Below, piece by piece: positions 51,868-60,734 of a stretch of DNA of 64,000 nucleotides. The notes under the pieces are model-generated. The model was not told the origin of the DNA and did not search any database. It saw nothing but the letters and a program-made list of their open reading frames with translations. The DNA is from Botryobacter ruber. GTDB lineage: Bacteria > Bacteroidota > Bacteroidia > Cytophagales > Hymenobacteraceae. Made by a program: the position numbers and the translations under genes. The DNA is taken from NCBI RefSeq assembly GCF_003347595.2, contig NZ_QCZK02000024.1, positions 186,001 to 250,000 of the forward strand, read 5' to 3'. Every line of letters starts with the position of its first letter. The stretch's first letter is position 1.

Positions 51868-52587
51868 CTACTGCGCTGCAAACACCTTTTTCAGCAGGTC
51901 GGTGGTGCGGGCGCCGGGGTTCTGGCGGATGTTCTTTTCTTCTTTGGCTACCATCACAAACAATCCTTCTATGGCTTTCTGGGTGGCATAGTCGTCGAGG
52001 TTGGGGTTTACTTTCTGCACCAGCGGAATTTTGTTGTAGGTGTTTACCAGGTTGGTGTAATATTGGGTGGCATTTACCTTATTGAGCGAATTCTGGATAA
52101 TAGGCTTAAACTTCTCGTTCAGTTGCGGCGAGGTGGTGCGGTTCAGGTATTGGGTGGCGGCATCGTCCTGTCCTTTCAGAATACTCCAGGCATCCTGAAT
52201 CGTCATCTGACGGATGGCCGACACGAAAATAGGCTTGGCTTCGGTGGCGGCGTCTTCGGCGGCACGGTTCAGGGCCAGCACAAACTTGTCTACCTCGCTG
52301 CCCATGCCAATGGCGCGCAGTTTCTCCTCTACCCGCTTCACCTCCGGCGGAAAAGGAATTTTGATCGCCGGGTTGTTGAAATAGCCATCCACCTGCGACA
52401 CCACATCGGCCCCGTTCGAAGCCCCGGTAGTTAGCGCCTGCTTCAGCCCCTCGGCCACCTCATCGGCAGAGAGACTTCCGCCGCCAGCCAAACCGGTTAC
52501 GGTTTCCTTCATTTTGTTCAGGTTAAACTGGGCCATGGCGCCACTGCTCACCAGCACCAGCAGCACTAAAAAGATAATTCGTTTCAT
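51868..52587 (-). CDS. DUF4197 family secreted protein
   Basis: A 239-residue protein. The ATG at 52587 gives a signal peptide (MKRIIFLVLLVLVSSGAMAQ); the frame runs upstream without support. The mature part matches DUF4197: ADEVAEGLKQALTTGASNGA, INIPFPPEVKRVEEKLRAIG-type segment IKIPFPPEVKRVEEKLR, AILKGQDDAATQYL-type WSILKGQDDAATQYLNRTT, and a C-terminal PLVQKVNPNLDDYATQKAIE. Periplasmic; function unknown. Confidence 0.92.
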   Translation of the reverse strand: MKRIIFLVLLVLVSSGAMAQFNLNKMKETVTGLAGGGSLSADEVAEGLKQALTTGASNGADVVSQVDGYFNNPAIKIPFPPEVKRVEEKLRAIGMGSEVDKFVLALNRAAEDAATEAKPIFVSAIRQMTIQDAWSILKGQDDAATQYLNRTTSPQLNEKFKPIIQNSLNKVNATQYYTNLVNTYNKIPLVQKVNPNLDDYATQKAIEGLFVMVAKEEKNIRQNPGARTTDLLKKVFAAQ

Positions 52588-52730
52588 ATACTTGAAGTTA
52601 GATGTTCCAAAACCGGATGCACGAAAGGTAGCAAACTCCTGCAGCAATAACAACGCAGGCAGACGCCTATTTCATATACCCGATTTTCTTTCTATTTGAT
52701 TCATCCTGAACAGGTTAAACCAATCCGAAA

Positions 52731-52764
52731 GGAGCAGCAAAGGCTGTGGTGACAGGAGCAGCAG
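52731..52764 (-). repeat. Dispersed ~30-bp repeat, orientation B
   Basis: GGAGCAGCAAAGGCTGTGGT then GACAGGAGCAGCAG, followed by AATAAAATGG. The same AATAAAA tail follows the copy at 61208. Confidence 0.82.
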
Positions 52765-52881
52765 AATAAAATGGTTGTTTCTGCAGCTGCGTCAACCGTT
52801 ACACCTGCTGCCGGCCAGGAATTCAGCGTTCATGAAACCATAAAACAACAGGCAAAGGTTACTTTTCCATCCCATTCGCCG

Positions 52882-52889
52882 TACCTTTG
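52882..52889 (+). promoter_or_regulatory. hemB promoter, -7 box TACCTTTG
   Basis: TACCTTTG matches the Bacteroidota -7 consensus and lies 42 bp upstream of the hemB ATG, giving a short leader. No clear -33 element. Confidence 0.5.
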
Positions 52890-52931
52890 CATAACGAAGC
52901 TCAGAACAATTTCTGTTAAGAATATAAAGCC

Positions 52932-53909
52932 ATGATCAGAAGACCAAGACGAAATCGCCAGACCGAGGCCATCCGGAATATGGTGCAGGAAACAACCGTA
53001 AACCTGCAGGATTTTATTTTCCCTGTATTCCTGCTGGAGGGCGATAACCAGAAAACAGAGGTTTCCTCCATGCCCGGCATCTACCGCTACTCCATCGACA
53101 AATTGCTGGAGGAAGTGCAGGAGTGCGTGGATTTGGGCATCAAAGTATTTGCCCCTTTCCCGAACATCCGCGAGGAACTGAAAGATAAATACGCCCGCGA
53201 AAGCCATAACCCCGAAGGCCTCTTCCCCAGCGCCATCCGCGCTATCAAGCAGAACTTCCCGGATGTGGCGTTGGTAACCGACGTAGCCATGGACCCCTAC
53301 AGCTCCGACGGCCACGACGGCATTGTGGAGAACGGCGAAATCCTGAACGACGAAACGCTGGAGGTGCTCGGCAAAATGGCGCTCGTGCAGGCGCAAGCCG
53401 GTGCCGACATTGTTGCGCCATCCGATATGATGGACGGGCGCATCGGCCACATCCGCAAAGTGCTCGACGAGAATGGCTTTCAGAAAGTAGCTATCATGTC
53501 GTACACCGCCAAGTATGCCAGCGCCTTCTACGGTCCCTTCCGCGATGCGCTGAACTCGGCACCAAAAGCAGGCGACAAAAAAACTTACCAGATGAACTAC
53601 GCCAACGCCCGCGAAGCCCTGATAGAAGCCGAACTCGATACCGCCGAAGGAGCCGATTACCTGATGGTAAAACCCGCCCTGGCTTACCTCGACATCATCA
53701 AGCTGCTCCGCGAGAACACCAACCTGCCGCTGGCTGCCTACAACATCAGCGGCGAATACGCCATGGTAAAAGCAGCTGCCCAAAACGGCTGGATAGACGG
53801 CGAAAAAGCCATGGTCGAAATGCTCACCAGCATCAAACGCGCCGGCGCCGACATCATCCTGACCTACTTTGCCAAGCAGTACGCGCAGCTATTGAAGTTA
53901 AAGAGTTAG
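52932..53909 (+). CDS. hemB: Porphobilinogen synthase (delta-aminolevulinic acid dehydratase)
   Basis: A 325-residue protein. Motifs: FIFPVFLLEGDNQKTEVSSM, FPNIREELKDKYARE, the metal-site segment VTDVAMDPYSSDGHDGI with no Cys, the first active-site Lys in MSYTAKYASAFYGPFRDAL, and the Schiff-base Lys in YLMVKPALAYLDI. The absence of the DxCLC zinc triad marks the Mg-dependent type. It joins two ALA into porphobilinogen in haem synthesis. The last residues (LKLKS) and stop codon are within the octamer repeat that follows. Confidence 0.97.
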   Translation: MIRRPRRNRQTEAIRNMVQETTVNLQDFIFPVFLLEGDNQKTEVSSMPGIYRYSIDKLLEEVQECVDLGIKVFAPFPNIREELKDKYARESHNPEGLFPSAIRAIKQNFPDVALVTDVAMDPYSSDGHDGIVENGEILNDETLEVLGKMALVQAQAGADIVAPSDMMDGRIGHIRKVLDENGFQKVAIMSYTAKYASAFYGPFRDALNSAPKAGDKKTYQMNYANAREALIEAELDTAEGADYLMVKPALAYLDIIKLLRENTNLPLAAYNISGEYAMVKAAAQNGWIDGEKAMVEMLTSIKRAGADIILTYFAKQYAQLLKLKS

Positions 53910-53966
53910 AGAGTTTAGGAGTTAGAGAGTTAGAAAGTTAAAGAGTTTAAGAATTATAATTTGTAG

Positions 53967-53990
53967 GGGTTGAAAATCTTCAACCCTTTT
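53967..53990 (+). terminator. hemB terminator (hairpin in composite element)
   Basis: GGGTTGAA-AATC-TTCAACCC stem-loop followed by TTTT. Confidence 0.72.
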
Positions 53991-54014
53991 ACAAATGGCG
54001 CAGCGAAAGTCTTT

Positions 54015-54043
54015 TGCTCCAGCCACCATTGCTTCTGCTCCTG
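54015..54043 (+). repeat. Dispersed repeat, degenerate, orientation A
   Basis: TGCTCCAGCCACCATTGCTT then CTGCTCCTG. It is inside the composite element after hemB. Confidence 0.6.
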
Positions 54044-54245
54044 GCAATCAATTAATCTTCTTAATCGTGTTCAGACAAAGAAATCACACTAATCATTAAA
54101 ATCACCGTTAATCAAAGGTTCAGACAAACATAAAATCACACCCATCATTACATCCTACCATCAACGGTCCGGAATGGAACGACTTTGTTTAAATAATCCT
54201 TTATAGGTAAATTGATAGTCTGCTATAATCTGTTATTCTGACCTT

Positions 54246-57200
54246 ATGAAGGAATTGGCCTTTTGGCTTATTGCACTACTCCTGACAACCGCTTCAACCG
54301 CCGCTGCACAGCAGCTGGTAACGAATGCCCGCAGCAATGTTCAGGCGCTGAAAGCCATTGCCCTTACTTCTGAAAAAGAATACAAAGAAAACCTCTCCAA
54401 GGCAGTAGCCCTGGCGAAAAAGCATGATTGGGTTATCGAGAAAACCTACCGGGATGGCTCACACCTGTCGCTGCAGGGGCTGGATGCGAACGGGCAGCCA
54501 GTTTACTACATCACCTATAACAATACCCGCAGTGCCGCAACCACCCGAACCGATCAGCTTTGGTCCGGCGGCAGCCTTGGCCTGAGCCTGAGCGGCGCCA
54601 GTCCGGTGGTGACTAACAGCCTGGGCGTGTGGGATGCCGGGCGCGTGTACGAAATGCATCAGGAACTGGCGGGCCGCGTGGTGCAGAAAGACAAAGCTAC
54701 TACCGCTGATGAACATGCCACCCACGTAGCAGGCACCCTGATTGCCAGTGGCGTAAACCCTTTTGCCAAAGGAATGGCCTTTGGGGTAAAGCAGCTGCAG
54801 GCTTACAATTTTAACAACGACCTGGCCGAGATGGCTGCTGCTGCCAATACGCTGCTGGTATCGAACCACTCCTACGGCTCAGTTGCCGGGTGGCGCCACA
54901 ATCCCGACCGGAAAGGCACCAAAGAAGATCCGTACTGGGAGTGGTGGGGCGATAACGATATCAGCAAAACCGAGGATTACAAGTTTGGCTACTACAACGA
55001 TGTTACCGCCTCCTGGGACCGCGTTGCCTTTAATGCGCCTTTCTACCTGATCGTAAAATCTGCCGGAAATAACCGCAACGAAAACGGTCCTGCCGCAGGC
55101 GAACCCTACTACAAACGCAACAAGAACGGCAAGTTCACACTCGAATCTGCCCGTCCTGCCGACATCAGCGACAACAAAGGCTACGACATTATCTCTACCT
55201 ACGGTACCGCCAAAAACATACTGACCGTAGGTGCCGTGGCGCCACTTGCCAATGGTTACAACCAGCCGTCCGATGTAGCGATCTCTTCCTTCAGCTCCTT
55301 TGGCCCCACCGACGATGGCCGCATCAAACCGGATATTGTAGGTGGTGGCGTAGCTGTTCTCTCCACACATAGCGATGCAAAAAACGCTTACAAATCGTTG
55401 AATGGCACCTCGATGGCCTCGCCGAACGTGGCAGGCACTATGCTGCTGCTGCAGGAACATTATGCCAACCTGCACGAAGGCACCGTGATGCGTGCTGCCA
55501 CCTTAAAAGGACTTGCCATCCATACAGCCGACGAAGCAGGCACCGCCCCGGGCCCGGATTACAGCTATGGCTGGGGTTTGCTGAATGCTGCACGGGCAGC
55601 GACCGTTATCTCTAACCCAAAGCAGACGCACCTGCTACAGGAGCTAAGCCTGAACCTGGGACAAACGCAGACAATTGAAGTAGTGGCCTCCGGCGACGGC
55701 CCGCTGAAAGTAACCATTTCCTGGACAGACCCGGAGGGGAATGTAACGCCAGTGGGCGCAGAGGCTTTGAATAACCGCACACCCCGACTGGTAAACGACC
55801 TGGACCTGCGCGTGAGTGGCCGCAGCAACACCTTTCTGCCCTGGAAACTTAACCCGATCCGTCCTGCCGATGCGGCTTTTACCGGCGACAACATCCTTGA
55901 TAACGTGGAGCAGGTACTGGTGCCCGATGCGGTGCCCGGCGAAACCTACACCATCCGCATCTCGCACAAAGGCAGCCTCAAAAACAGCCAGCAGGATTTT
56001 TCGCTGCTCGTAAGCGGTGTGGGCGGACAGGCTTATTGTGCCAGTACTGCCGCATCAGAAGCAGGTACTTATATCCGCACCTTACAACTAGGCACCTACC
56101 AGGCGGCTCTAGCGGCTACCGGTTGCGCCACCTTCCGCGACCTGACAGGCAGCAGCGCCATCTCCTTTCAGCCGGGACAGTCGCAGGAGCTTCGGGTAAC
56201 AGCTGGCACCTGCAATGCTGACGCGCCCAAAGCAGCCAAAATTTTCATCGACTGGAACAGCAACGGCAACTTTACGGACGTCGGGGAAGAAACGCTGCTG
56301 GCAGCAAGCAACGACACCTTTGCAGCCACTGTTACCGCGCCTGCCTCTGCAGAACCCGGCACCACCATCCGGATGCGCCTTGTGCTGCAGGAAACAAGTA
56401 CCGCAACTGCCATTACCTCCTGCGGCACCTATACCCGCGGCGAAACGCAGGATTACCGCATCCGGGTAGAGCAGCAACAGCATGATGTGGGCATTACTGG
56501 CATTGAACTGGTGGGTGCTACGGCGGCGTGTGCGTCTCCGGCACAGGCCGTGCTGGTAAAACTGCGCAACTTCGGGGCAGCGGCACAGGCAGCGGTTCCT
56601 GTTACCCTGCGCGTGCTTCGCGACGGAACGGAGGTTGCGCGCCTGACCAGCAGGTATACGGCAGGCTTAGCCTCCTTCTCCGAAGCTGAATTTGTAATGG
56701 AAGGCAGCTTCCCGACCGAAGCCGGCGCCTTGTATGAACTGGTAGCCTACACAGAACTCACGGAAGATGCCATTTCCCGAAACAACACCACCGGCCGCAC
56801 CATCGCCATTGGCACGCCTGCCGCAGCCCCCCAGGCAACCGCTTTCCGTTGTGGCAGCGACACCCATCTCTCTTTGCTGAGCAGTGGCGGCAATAACACG
56901 TTCTGGTATTCTTCTCCAGCAGCAACGGTTCCGGTAGCTGCCGGTAACCAGGTAAGTGTGCCGCTCGACCAGTCGGTGAATACGCTTTATGCTGCCGTGA
57001 GCGATTTCTCGGCCACAGTGGGACCTGCCGCTAAAACCTTTGCCACAGGCGGAGGCTATAACCAGTTCAGCCCGGATGTGCTTTTTACCGCGCATGCGCC
57101 CATGGTGCTGGAAAGTGCCAGGCTGTACATCGGGCATGGCGGCAAAATCACCTTCACCGTATACACCGAAGCAGGCGCCCCTGTGTCGAGCCGCACGCTG

Positions 57201-58004
57201 ACGGTACAGCCAACCCGAACACCTGCAGCCCCCGACGTACAACCTGACGACCCTTCGGACGTTGGCGCTGTTTACTACCTGGGCCTGGAACTGCCCGAGC
57301 CCGGCGATTACCGCATAGGCATCTCGTATGCCGAAGGAGCTACTATTTTCCGCAATAACCAGGGCGTGGCAGGCTATCCGTTTGGTATCCCGAATGTGTT
57401 TACCATTACCGGAAACACGGCAGGTACTGAGCAGACAGGCTACTACTATTATTTCTACGACCTGAAAGTACGGGCGCTGGGTTGCCGGAGTGAGCGGGCA
57501 CCTGTGCAGATGGGAAATGGCCAGACACTGCCCCAACCGGTCATCAGCCGCTCCGGCCACTCCCTCGTATCCAGCGCCGCCACCGGCAACCGCTGGTACC
57601 TCGATGGCAAACTCATTCCCGGCGCTACCGACCAGGAACTGGAGCCCGACCGCAGCGGCAATTACAGTGTGGTAACGGTGCAGAATGGCTGTATCTCGGA
57701 AGAGGCCGTTCCTTACACCTTTATCTACAGGCCCGGCGTGGAAGAAATCAGCCCGGAACTGATCGTTTACCCGAACCCCAGCCGCGACCGCTTCCGCATA
57801 GAACTGGAGACCACCCAATCCGAAGACATCAGCTTTGAAGTTTCAGACATGACCGGCAACCTGCTCTACTCAGGCAAAGTGGCGCAACGCAACGGCCAGT
57901 ACGAAGGCGTTGTCGATCTGTCAGCAAGGGCCTCCGGCATCTACCTGCTGCGCATCTACTACGGCGGGAAATACCACACCCGGAAACTGGTGCTGCAGCG
58001 GTAA
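54246..58004 (+). CDS. Secreted S8 serine protease with GEVED and T9SS sorting domains
   Basis: A 1252-residue protein. The signal peptide ends about residue 22. The subtilase domain (about 110-465) carries Asp in VWDAGRVYEMH, His in DEHATHVAGTLI and Ser in NGTSMASPNVAGTM, with the oxyanion Asn in VKSAGNN. A fervidolysin-like beta domain (LVNDLDLRVSG), a GEVED domain (RGETQDYRIRV), a CARDB-like domain, a late beta-sandwich and the C-terminal T9SS type A sorting domain (VYPNPSRDRFRIELE, LRIYYGGKYHTRKLVLQ) follow. It is exported through the type IX system to the surface or medium as a protease. Monocistronic. Confidence 0.95.
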   Translation: MKELAFWLIALLLTTASTAAAQQLVTNARSNVQALKAIALTSEKEYKENLSKAVALAKKHDWVIEKTYRDGSHLSLQGLDANGQPVYYITYNNTRSAATTRTDQLWSGGSLGLSLSGASPVVTNSLGVWDAGRVYEMHQELAGRVVQKDKATTADEHATHVAGTLIASGVNPFAKGMAFGVKQLQAYNFNNDLAEMAAAANTLLVSNHSYGSVAGWRHNPDRKGTKEDPYWEWWGDNDISKTEDYKFGYYNDVTASWDRVAFNAPFYLIVKSAGNNRNENGPAAGEPYYKRNKNGKFTLESARPADISDNKGYDIISTYGTAKNILTVGAVAPLANGYNQPSDVAISSFSSFGPTDDGRIKPDIVGGGVAVLSTHSDAKNAYKSLNGTSMASPNVAGTMLLLQEHYANLHEGTVMRAATLKGLAIHTADEAGTAPGPDYSYGWGLLNAARAATVISNPKQTHLLQELSLNLGQTQTIEVVASGDGPLKVTISWTDPEGNVTPVGAEALNNRTPRLVNDLDLRVSGRSNTFLPWKLNPIRPADAAFTGDNILDNVEQVLVPDAVPGETYTIRISHKGSLKNSQQDFSLLVSGVGGQAYCASTAASEAGTYIRTLQLGTYQAALAATGCATFRDLTGSSAISFQPGQSQELRVTAGTCNADAPKAAKIFIDWNSNGNFTDVGEETLLAASNDTFAATVTAPASAEPGTTIRMRLVLQETSTATAITSCGTYTRGETQDYRIRVEQQQHDVGITGIELVGATAACASPAQAVLVKLRNFGAAAQAAVPVTLRVLRDGTEVARLTSRYTAGLASFSEAEFVMEGSFPTEAGALYELVAYTELTEDAISRNNTTGRTIAIGTPAAAPQATAFRCGSDTHLSLLSSGGNNTFWYSSPAATVPVAAGNQVSVPLDQSVNTLYAAVSDFSATVGPAAKTFATGGGYNQFSPDVLFTAHAPMVLESARLYIGHGGKITFTVYTEAGAPVSSRTLTVQPTRTPAAPDVQPDDPSDVGAVYYLGLELPEPGDYRIGISYAEGATIFRNNQGVAGYPFGIPNVFTITGNTAGTEQTGYYYYFYDLKVRALGCRSERAPVQMGNGQTLPQPVISRSGHSLVSSAATGNRWYLDGKLIPGATDQELEPDRSGNYSVVTVQNGCISEEAVPYTFIYRPGVEEISPELIVYPNPSRDRFRIELETTQSEDISFEVSDMTGNLLYSGKVAQRNGQYEGVVDLSARASGIYLLRIYYGGKYHTRKLVLQR

Positions 58005-58007
58005 GAA

Positions 58008-58327
58008 GTTAGAGAGTTTGGGAGTTAGAGAGTTTGGGAGTTAGAGAGTTAGAGAGTTTAGGAGGCAGAAATTTTGTAGGGGTTGAAAATCTTCAACCCT
58101 TTCAGAGAGTTTAAATTGGCGACCTGCGTTTTAGCTGTAGAGACGCAGTGCCCGCGTCTCCTGCACGAACCACAGGCAAATCTAATCAATCCTGTTATTC
58201 CTTAAATCATCTTAATCCTGTTCAGACAAAAAAATCCTGTACATCCTTTAATCATTTAATCGTGTTCAGACTAATATAAAATCACAAAAATCAATACAAT
58301 CACTACCATCAGCGGTTCAGACAAACA
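58008..58327 (+). repeat. Composite intergenic element, copy 3 (after S8 protease)
   Basis: Octamer units GTTAGAGA/GTTTGGGA from about 58010 to 58065, the GGGTTGAA hairpin at 58080-58099, a GAGACGC hairpin at about 58140-58160, and three TTCAGAC words. 58132-58231 is nearly identical to copy 1. Confidence 0.88.
58080..58099 (+). terminator. Hairpin in composite element after S8 protease gene
   Basis: GGGTTGAA-AATC-TTCAACCC followed by TTTCAG. Confidence 0.5.
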
Positions 58328-58352
58328 GCAGCGGCTGTGGTAACTGGTGCAG
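58326..58352 (-). repeat. Dispersed repeat, orientation B, shortened
   Basis: CAGCAGCGGCTGTGGTAACT then GGTGCAG. It touches the stop codon of the M50 protease gene. Confidence 0.65.
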
Positions 58353-59432
58353 TTAATGTACCAGCGCTGATTTGATCATGATGAACTCGTTGATGTTTTC
58401 CAGGTTAATAACGCCGGCCAGCTTGCCGCTTTCCAGCACCGGGTAGAGCGGCGCTTTGTTTTTCTGCAGGCTGGTGTAGGCATCGGCGAGCTTGTCTTCT
58501 ACATCCAGCACCTTCACCTTGCTCAGCATAATACCCGCGACTGGTACATGCACTTTATCCTCTTTTACCGCCTGAATCAGCTGCGACCGGGAGAGGATGC
58601 CCACTACCTGTCCCTCTTCCTCCACCACAAAATCCTGGTCTGAGCCGGAGAGTAGTTTATTTAATGCATCGCGCACGGTTTCGGAAGGAGCAAGCGTGAT
58701 GAAGTTGGTCATCATGCCTTCGCGCACGCTGTGGCCCCGCATAAACTCCAGGAACTGCACCATGATATTTTCGGAGTGGGCGCCAAAGAACACGAAAATG
58801 CCGATCAGGATAAGAAAGGGATTGTAGAAGAAGCCGATAAACACGAAGAAAATGGCTAGCATTTGCCCCAGGTTGGCTGCTATCTGGGTGGCCCGTACCC
58901 GGCCCAGCTTAAAGGCCAGCAGCGCCCGCAGCACTCGCCCGCCATCCATGGGAAAGGCCGGTATAGCATTGAAAAAGACGAGCATCAGGTTTACGAACAG
59001 CAGCAGGTAAAAGAAGTTGGCAGGCGTGATGCGGGTAAAAAAGTCTTCGGACGGCAGCTCCTGCAGCGAAGGCAGCGCCAGCCAGAGAATCAGGGCAATC
59101 ACCACGTTTACGGCAGGACCCGCCACAGCAATCAGCAGCTCCTGCTTCGGATTTTCGGGCATCCGCTCCAGGCTGGCCACACCGCCAATGGGCAGCAGCG
59201 TGATCATTTTGGTTTTGATGCCATAGCGTTTTGCTGTAAGCGAGTGCCCCAGCTCGTGCAGCACCACACACAGGAAAATTGTAAGCACAAAGGCAACGGC
59301 CAGCACCGTGGTAAAGGCATCGCTCCCGCGGCGCACTTCCGAGAAAACAATCCAGCCGATGAGGATCAGGAAGGTCCAGTGTACCAGAATTTTAATGCCG
59401 GCAATTTTGCCCAGCTTTAACGACCATTTCAT
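58353..59432 (-). CDS. Site-2 protease family metalloprotease (M50B) with CBS domains
   Basis: A 359-residue protein with about six helices. The zinc site is HELGHS (59-64) and the second motif FPMDGGRVLRALL (about 165-180). Two CBS domains form the cytosolic C-terminus (LSGSDQDFVVEEEGQVVGIL; LQKNKAPLYPVLESGKLAGV). It belongs to the SpoIVFB-like group that cleaves membrane-bound factors. Substrate unknown; CBS domains suggest control by a nucleotide. Confidence 0.94.
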   Translation of the reverse strand: MKWSLKLGKIAGIKILVHWTFLILIGWIVFSEVRRGSDAFTTVLAVAFVLTIFLCVVLHELGHSLTAKRYGIKTKMITLLPIGGVASLERMPENPKQELLIAVAGPAVNVVIALILWLALPSLQELPSEDFFTRITPANFFYLLLFVNLMLVFFNAIPAFPMDGGRVLRALLAFKLGRVRATQIAANLGQMLAIFFVFIGFFYNPFLILIGIFVFFGAHSENIMVQFLEFMRGHSVREGMMTNFITLAPSETVRDALNKLLSGSDQDFVVEEEGQVVGILSRSQLIQAVKEDKVHVPVAGIMLSKVKVLDVEDKLADAYTSLQKNKAPLYPVLESGKLAGVINLENINEFIMIKSALVH

Positions 59433-59507
59433 AGCGGTATCTGTTAGATGCGATATTACTTTAAACGGGATTGCAAAGAGAAAGGCTTCCTTTCCTGGTC
59501 TGCCCCT

Positions 59508-59540
59508 TTTGCCTGTGTGTTCTCTTTATTTGTAGCTTTG
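59508..59540 (+). promoter_or_regulatory. Strong Bacteroidota-type promoter upstream of arfB
   Basis: TTTG (59508-59511) and TAGCTTTG (59533-59540) with a 21-bp spacer are the best -33/-7 pair in the window. The start would be about 59547, leaving a leader of about 120 nt before arfB. Confidence 0.55.
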
Positions 59541-59665
59541 CCTTGTCGGGCTTGTGGCGGCTGCGTATACCCTGGCAAAACCTGCAGCGCTATACTTCTA
59601 CTACGGGCCCACGTAAACATTTAGTTACAAGGCAGCAGCAGCTGGAATCTTAAACACAAACAGTT

Positions 59666-60079
59666 ATGAACCTGAAAGAGCGGGACCTGGAGCGGGAGTT
59701 TATCTTTTCTACCTCACGAAGCGGTGGTGCGGGTGGTCAGAATGTGAACAAGGTGGAAACGAAGGTGGAGCTGCGGTTCCCGGTAGCGCAGTCGCAAGCG
59801 CTGACGGCGGAGGAAAAGGCGCTGGTACAGGAAAAGCTGGCCAACCGCATCAACAGCGAAGGGTATTTGCAGGTGGTGTGCCAGACGGAGCGCAGCCAGT
59901 TGCAGAACAAGGAGCGTTGCATCGAACGGTTTTATGAACTGCTACGGCAGGCGCTCACGCAGCAGAAAAAGCGCAAAGCCACCAAACCTTCTCATGCCTC
60001 TGTTAAGCGGCGTATAGAGGGAAAGCGGCGGCAGTCGGAGAAAAAAGCAAACCGTGGCGGGTACCGGGGGGAGTATTGA
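59666..60079 (+). CDS. arfB: Alternative ribosome-rescue aminoacyl-tRNA hydrolase ArfB
   Basis: A 137-residue protein. The release-factor motif GGQ is in SGGAGGQNVNKVETKVELRF (residues 23-25), and the C-terminal tail is basic and Arg/Lys-rich (KRRIEGKRRQSEKKANRGGY) for the mRNA entry channel. It releases peptides from stalled ribosomes lacking a stop codon. Normal length. The ATG is at 59666. Confidence 0.96.
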   Translation: MNLKERDLEREFIFSTSRSGGAGGQNVNKVETKVELRFPVAQSQALTAEEKALVQEKLANRINSEGYLQVVCQTERSQLQNKERCIERFYELLRQALTQQKKRKATKPSHASVKRRIEGKRRQSEKKANRGGYRGEY

Positions 60080-60104
60080 GGTGGGATTGAGGTTGATCTG
60101 TTAA

Positions 60105-60344
60105 TCAATCCACTTTTTGGCTTTGCTCATACAGGAACTCTGGATCAAAATCGGCTTCATTTTCCCATTCAATCGTATCGAAACTTGTTCTCACTGTATT
60201 AAACAGCCGCTCATCTTTCAGTTCCTGGAATATGCCTAAATGAAGGTAAGGCTTTACATCAAACTGCCTTCTCTCTCCATTTTCAAAAGTCAGCAGCAAG
60301 AGGTAGTTTTCCTGGGGCTTTACATCTTTAACAGCTAAATACAT
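60105..60344 (-). CDS. DUF2442 family protein
   Basis: A 79-residue protein: MYLAVKDVKPQENYLLLLTF, ENGERRQFDVKPYLHLGIFQ, TSFDTIEWENEADFDPEFLY. The RxFDxxPYL and W-E-x-x-AD-x-DP-x-xLY pattern is DUF2442. It follows DUF4160 by 5 bp, a pairing seen in many bacteria and suspected to act as a small two-gene module, perhaps toxin-antitoxin. The local base composition is AT-rich. Confidence 0.9.
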   Translation of the reverse strand: MYLAVKDVKPQENYLLLLTFENGERRQFDVKPYLHLGIFQELKDERLFNTVRTSFDTIEWENEADFDPEFLYEQSQKVD

Positions 60345-60349
60345 CTTTT

Positions 60350-60616
60350 TTATTTTAACGGATCAATCTGAAACGGCTTTTCTCCATTCTGGCATAAAGT
60401 CCAGTCAGCCAGAAGCTCTTCACGGTGAATTTCTATCCAGGCCTGAATCAGGCGCAGTTGCTTCGAAGGAACTCGTCCTTCCATAACCTCGCCATCAGAA
60501 ATTTTGACTGTAGTAGTAAAATCCTGATAATAAGCATGAATGTGAGGTGGATTATGCTCTTTAGGGCCATAATACATTCTGATAATTATCCCGAAAAACA
60601 TGGAAATTGTTGGCAT
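60350..60616 (-). CDS. DUF4160 family protein
   Basis: An 88-residue protein: MPTISMFFGIIIRMYYGPKE, HNPPHIHAYYQDFTTTVKIS, VPSKQLRLIQAWIEIHREEL, ADWTLCQNGEKPFQIDPL. PTISMFFGIIIRMY..E.NPPHIHAYY is the DUF4160 signature. It lies 5 bp upstream of the DUF2442 gene. Function not established; the histidine-rich PPHIHAYY looks like a metal or catalytic site. Confidence 0.9.
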   Translation of the reverse strand: MPTISMFFGIIIRMYYGPKEHNPPHIHAYYQDFTTTVKISDGEVMEGRVPSKQLRLIQAWIEIHREELLADWTLCQNGEKPFQIDPLK

Positions 60617-60734
60617 ATCCTCTCATTTGATCAAAGTTACTCATTCCCCATCCTTTTTGTTTTGCTGGTGTTTCGGTGGTAATAAAAATCTGCCAACATA
60701 CTTGACCAAATTGGCGCAGCTACACAATGTATTC

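Larger units (their letters stand above)
52588..52931. other. Divergent intergenic region (DUF4197 / hemB)
   Basis: 344 bp with a dispersed repeat at 52731-52764 and the hemB promoter at 52882-52889. I see no small gene. Confidence 0.6.
53899..54172 (+). repeat. Composite intergenic element, copy 2 (after hemB)
   Basis: Octamer units GTTAAAGA/GTTAGAGA/GTTTAGGA run from inside the hemB 3' end to about 53950. The GGGTTGAA hairpin at 53967-53986 is followed by TTTT. A dispersed-repeat-like segment (54015-54043) and AATC/TTCAGACAA sequence follow. The tail 54126-54170 matches 6045-6088 upstream of pheS. Confidence 0.85.

Noticed and set aside
52830-53783. 317-codon frame antisense to hemB
   Set aside because: A shadow of hemB with unnatural composition; hemB has all catalytic motifs.
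56667-57818. 383-codon frame antisense to the S8 protease
   Set aside because: Shadow of the C-terminal domains of the protease gene.
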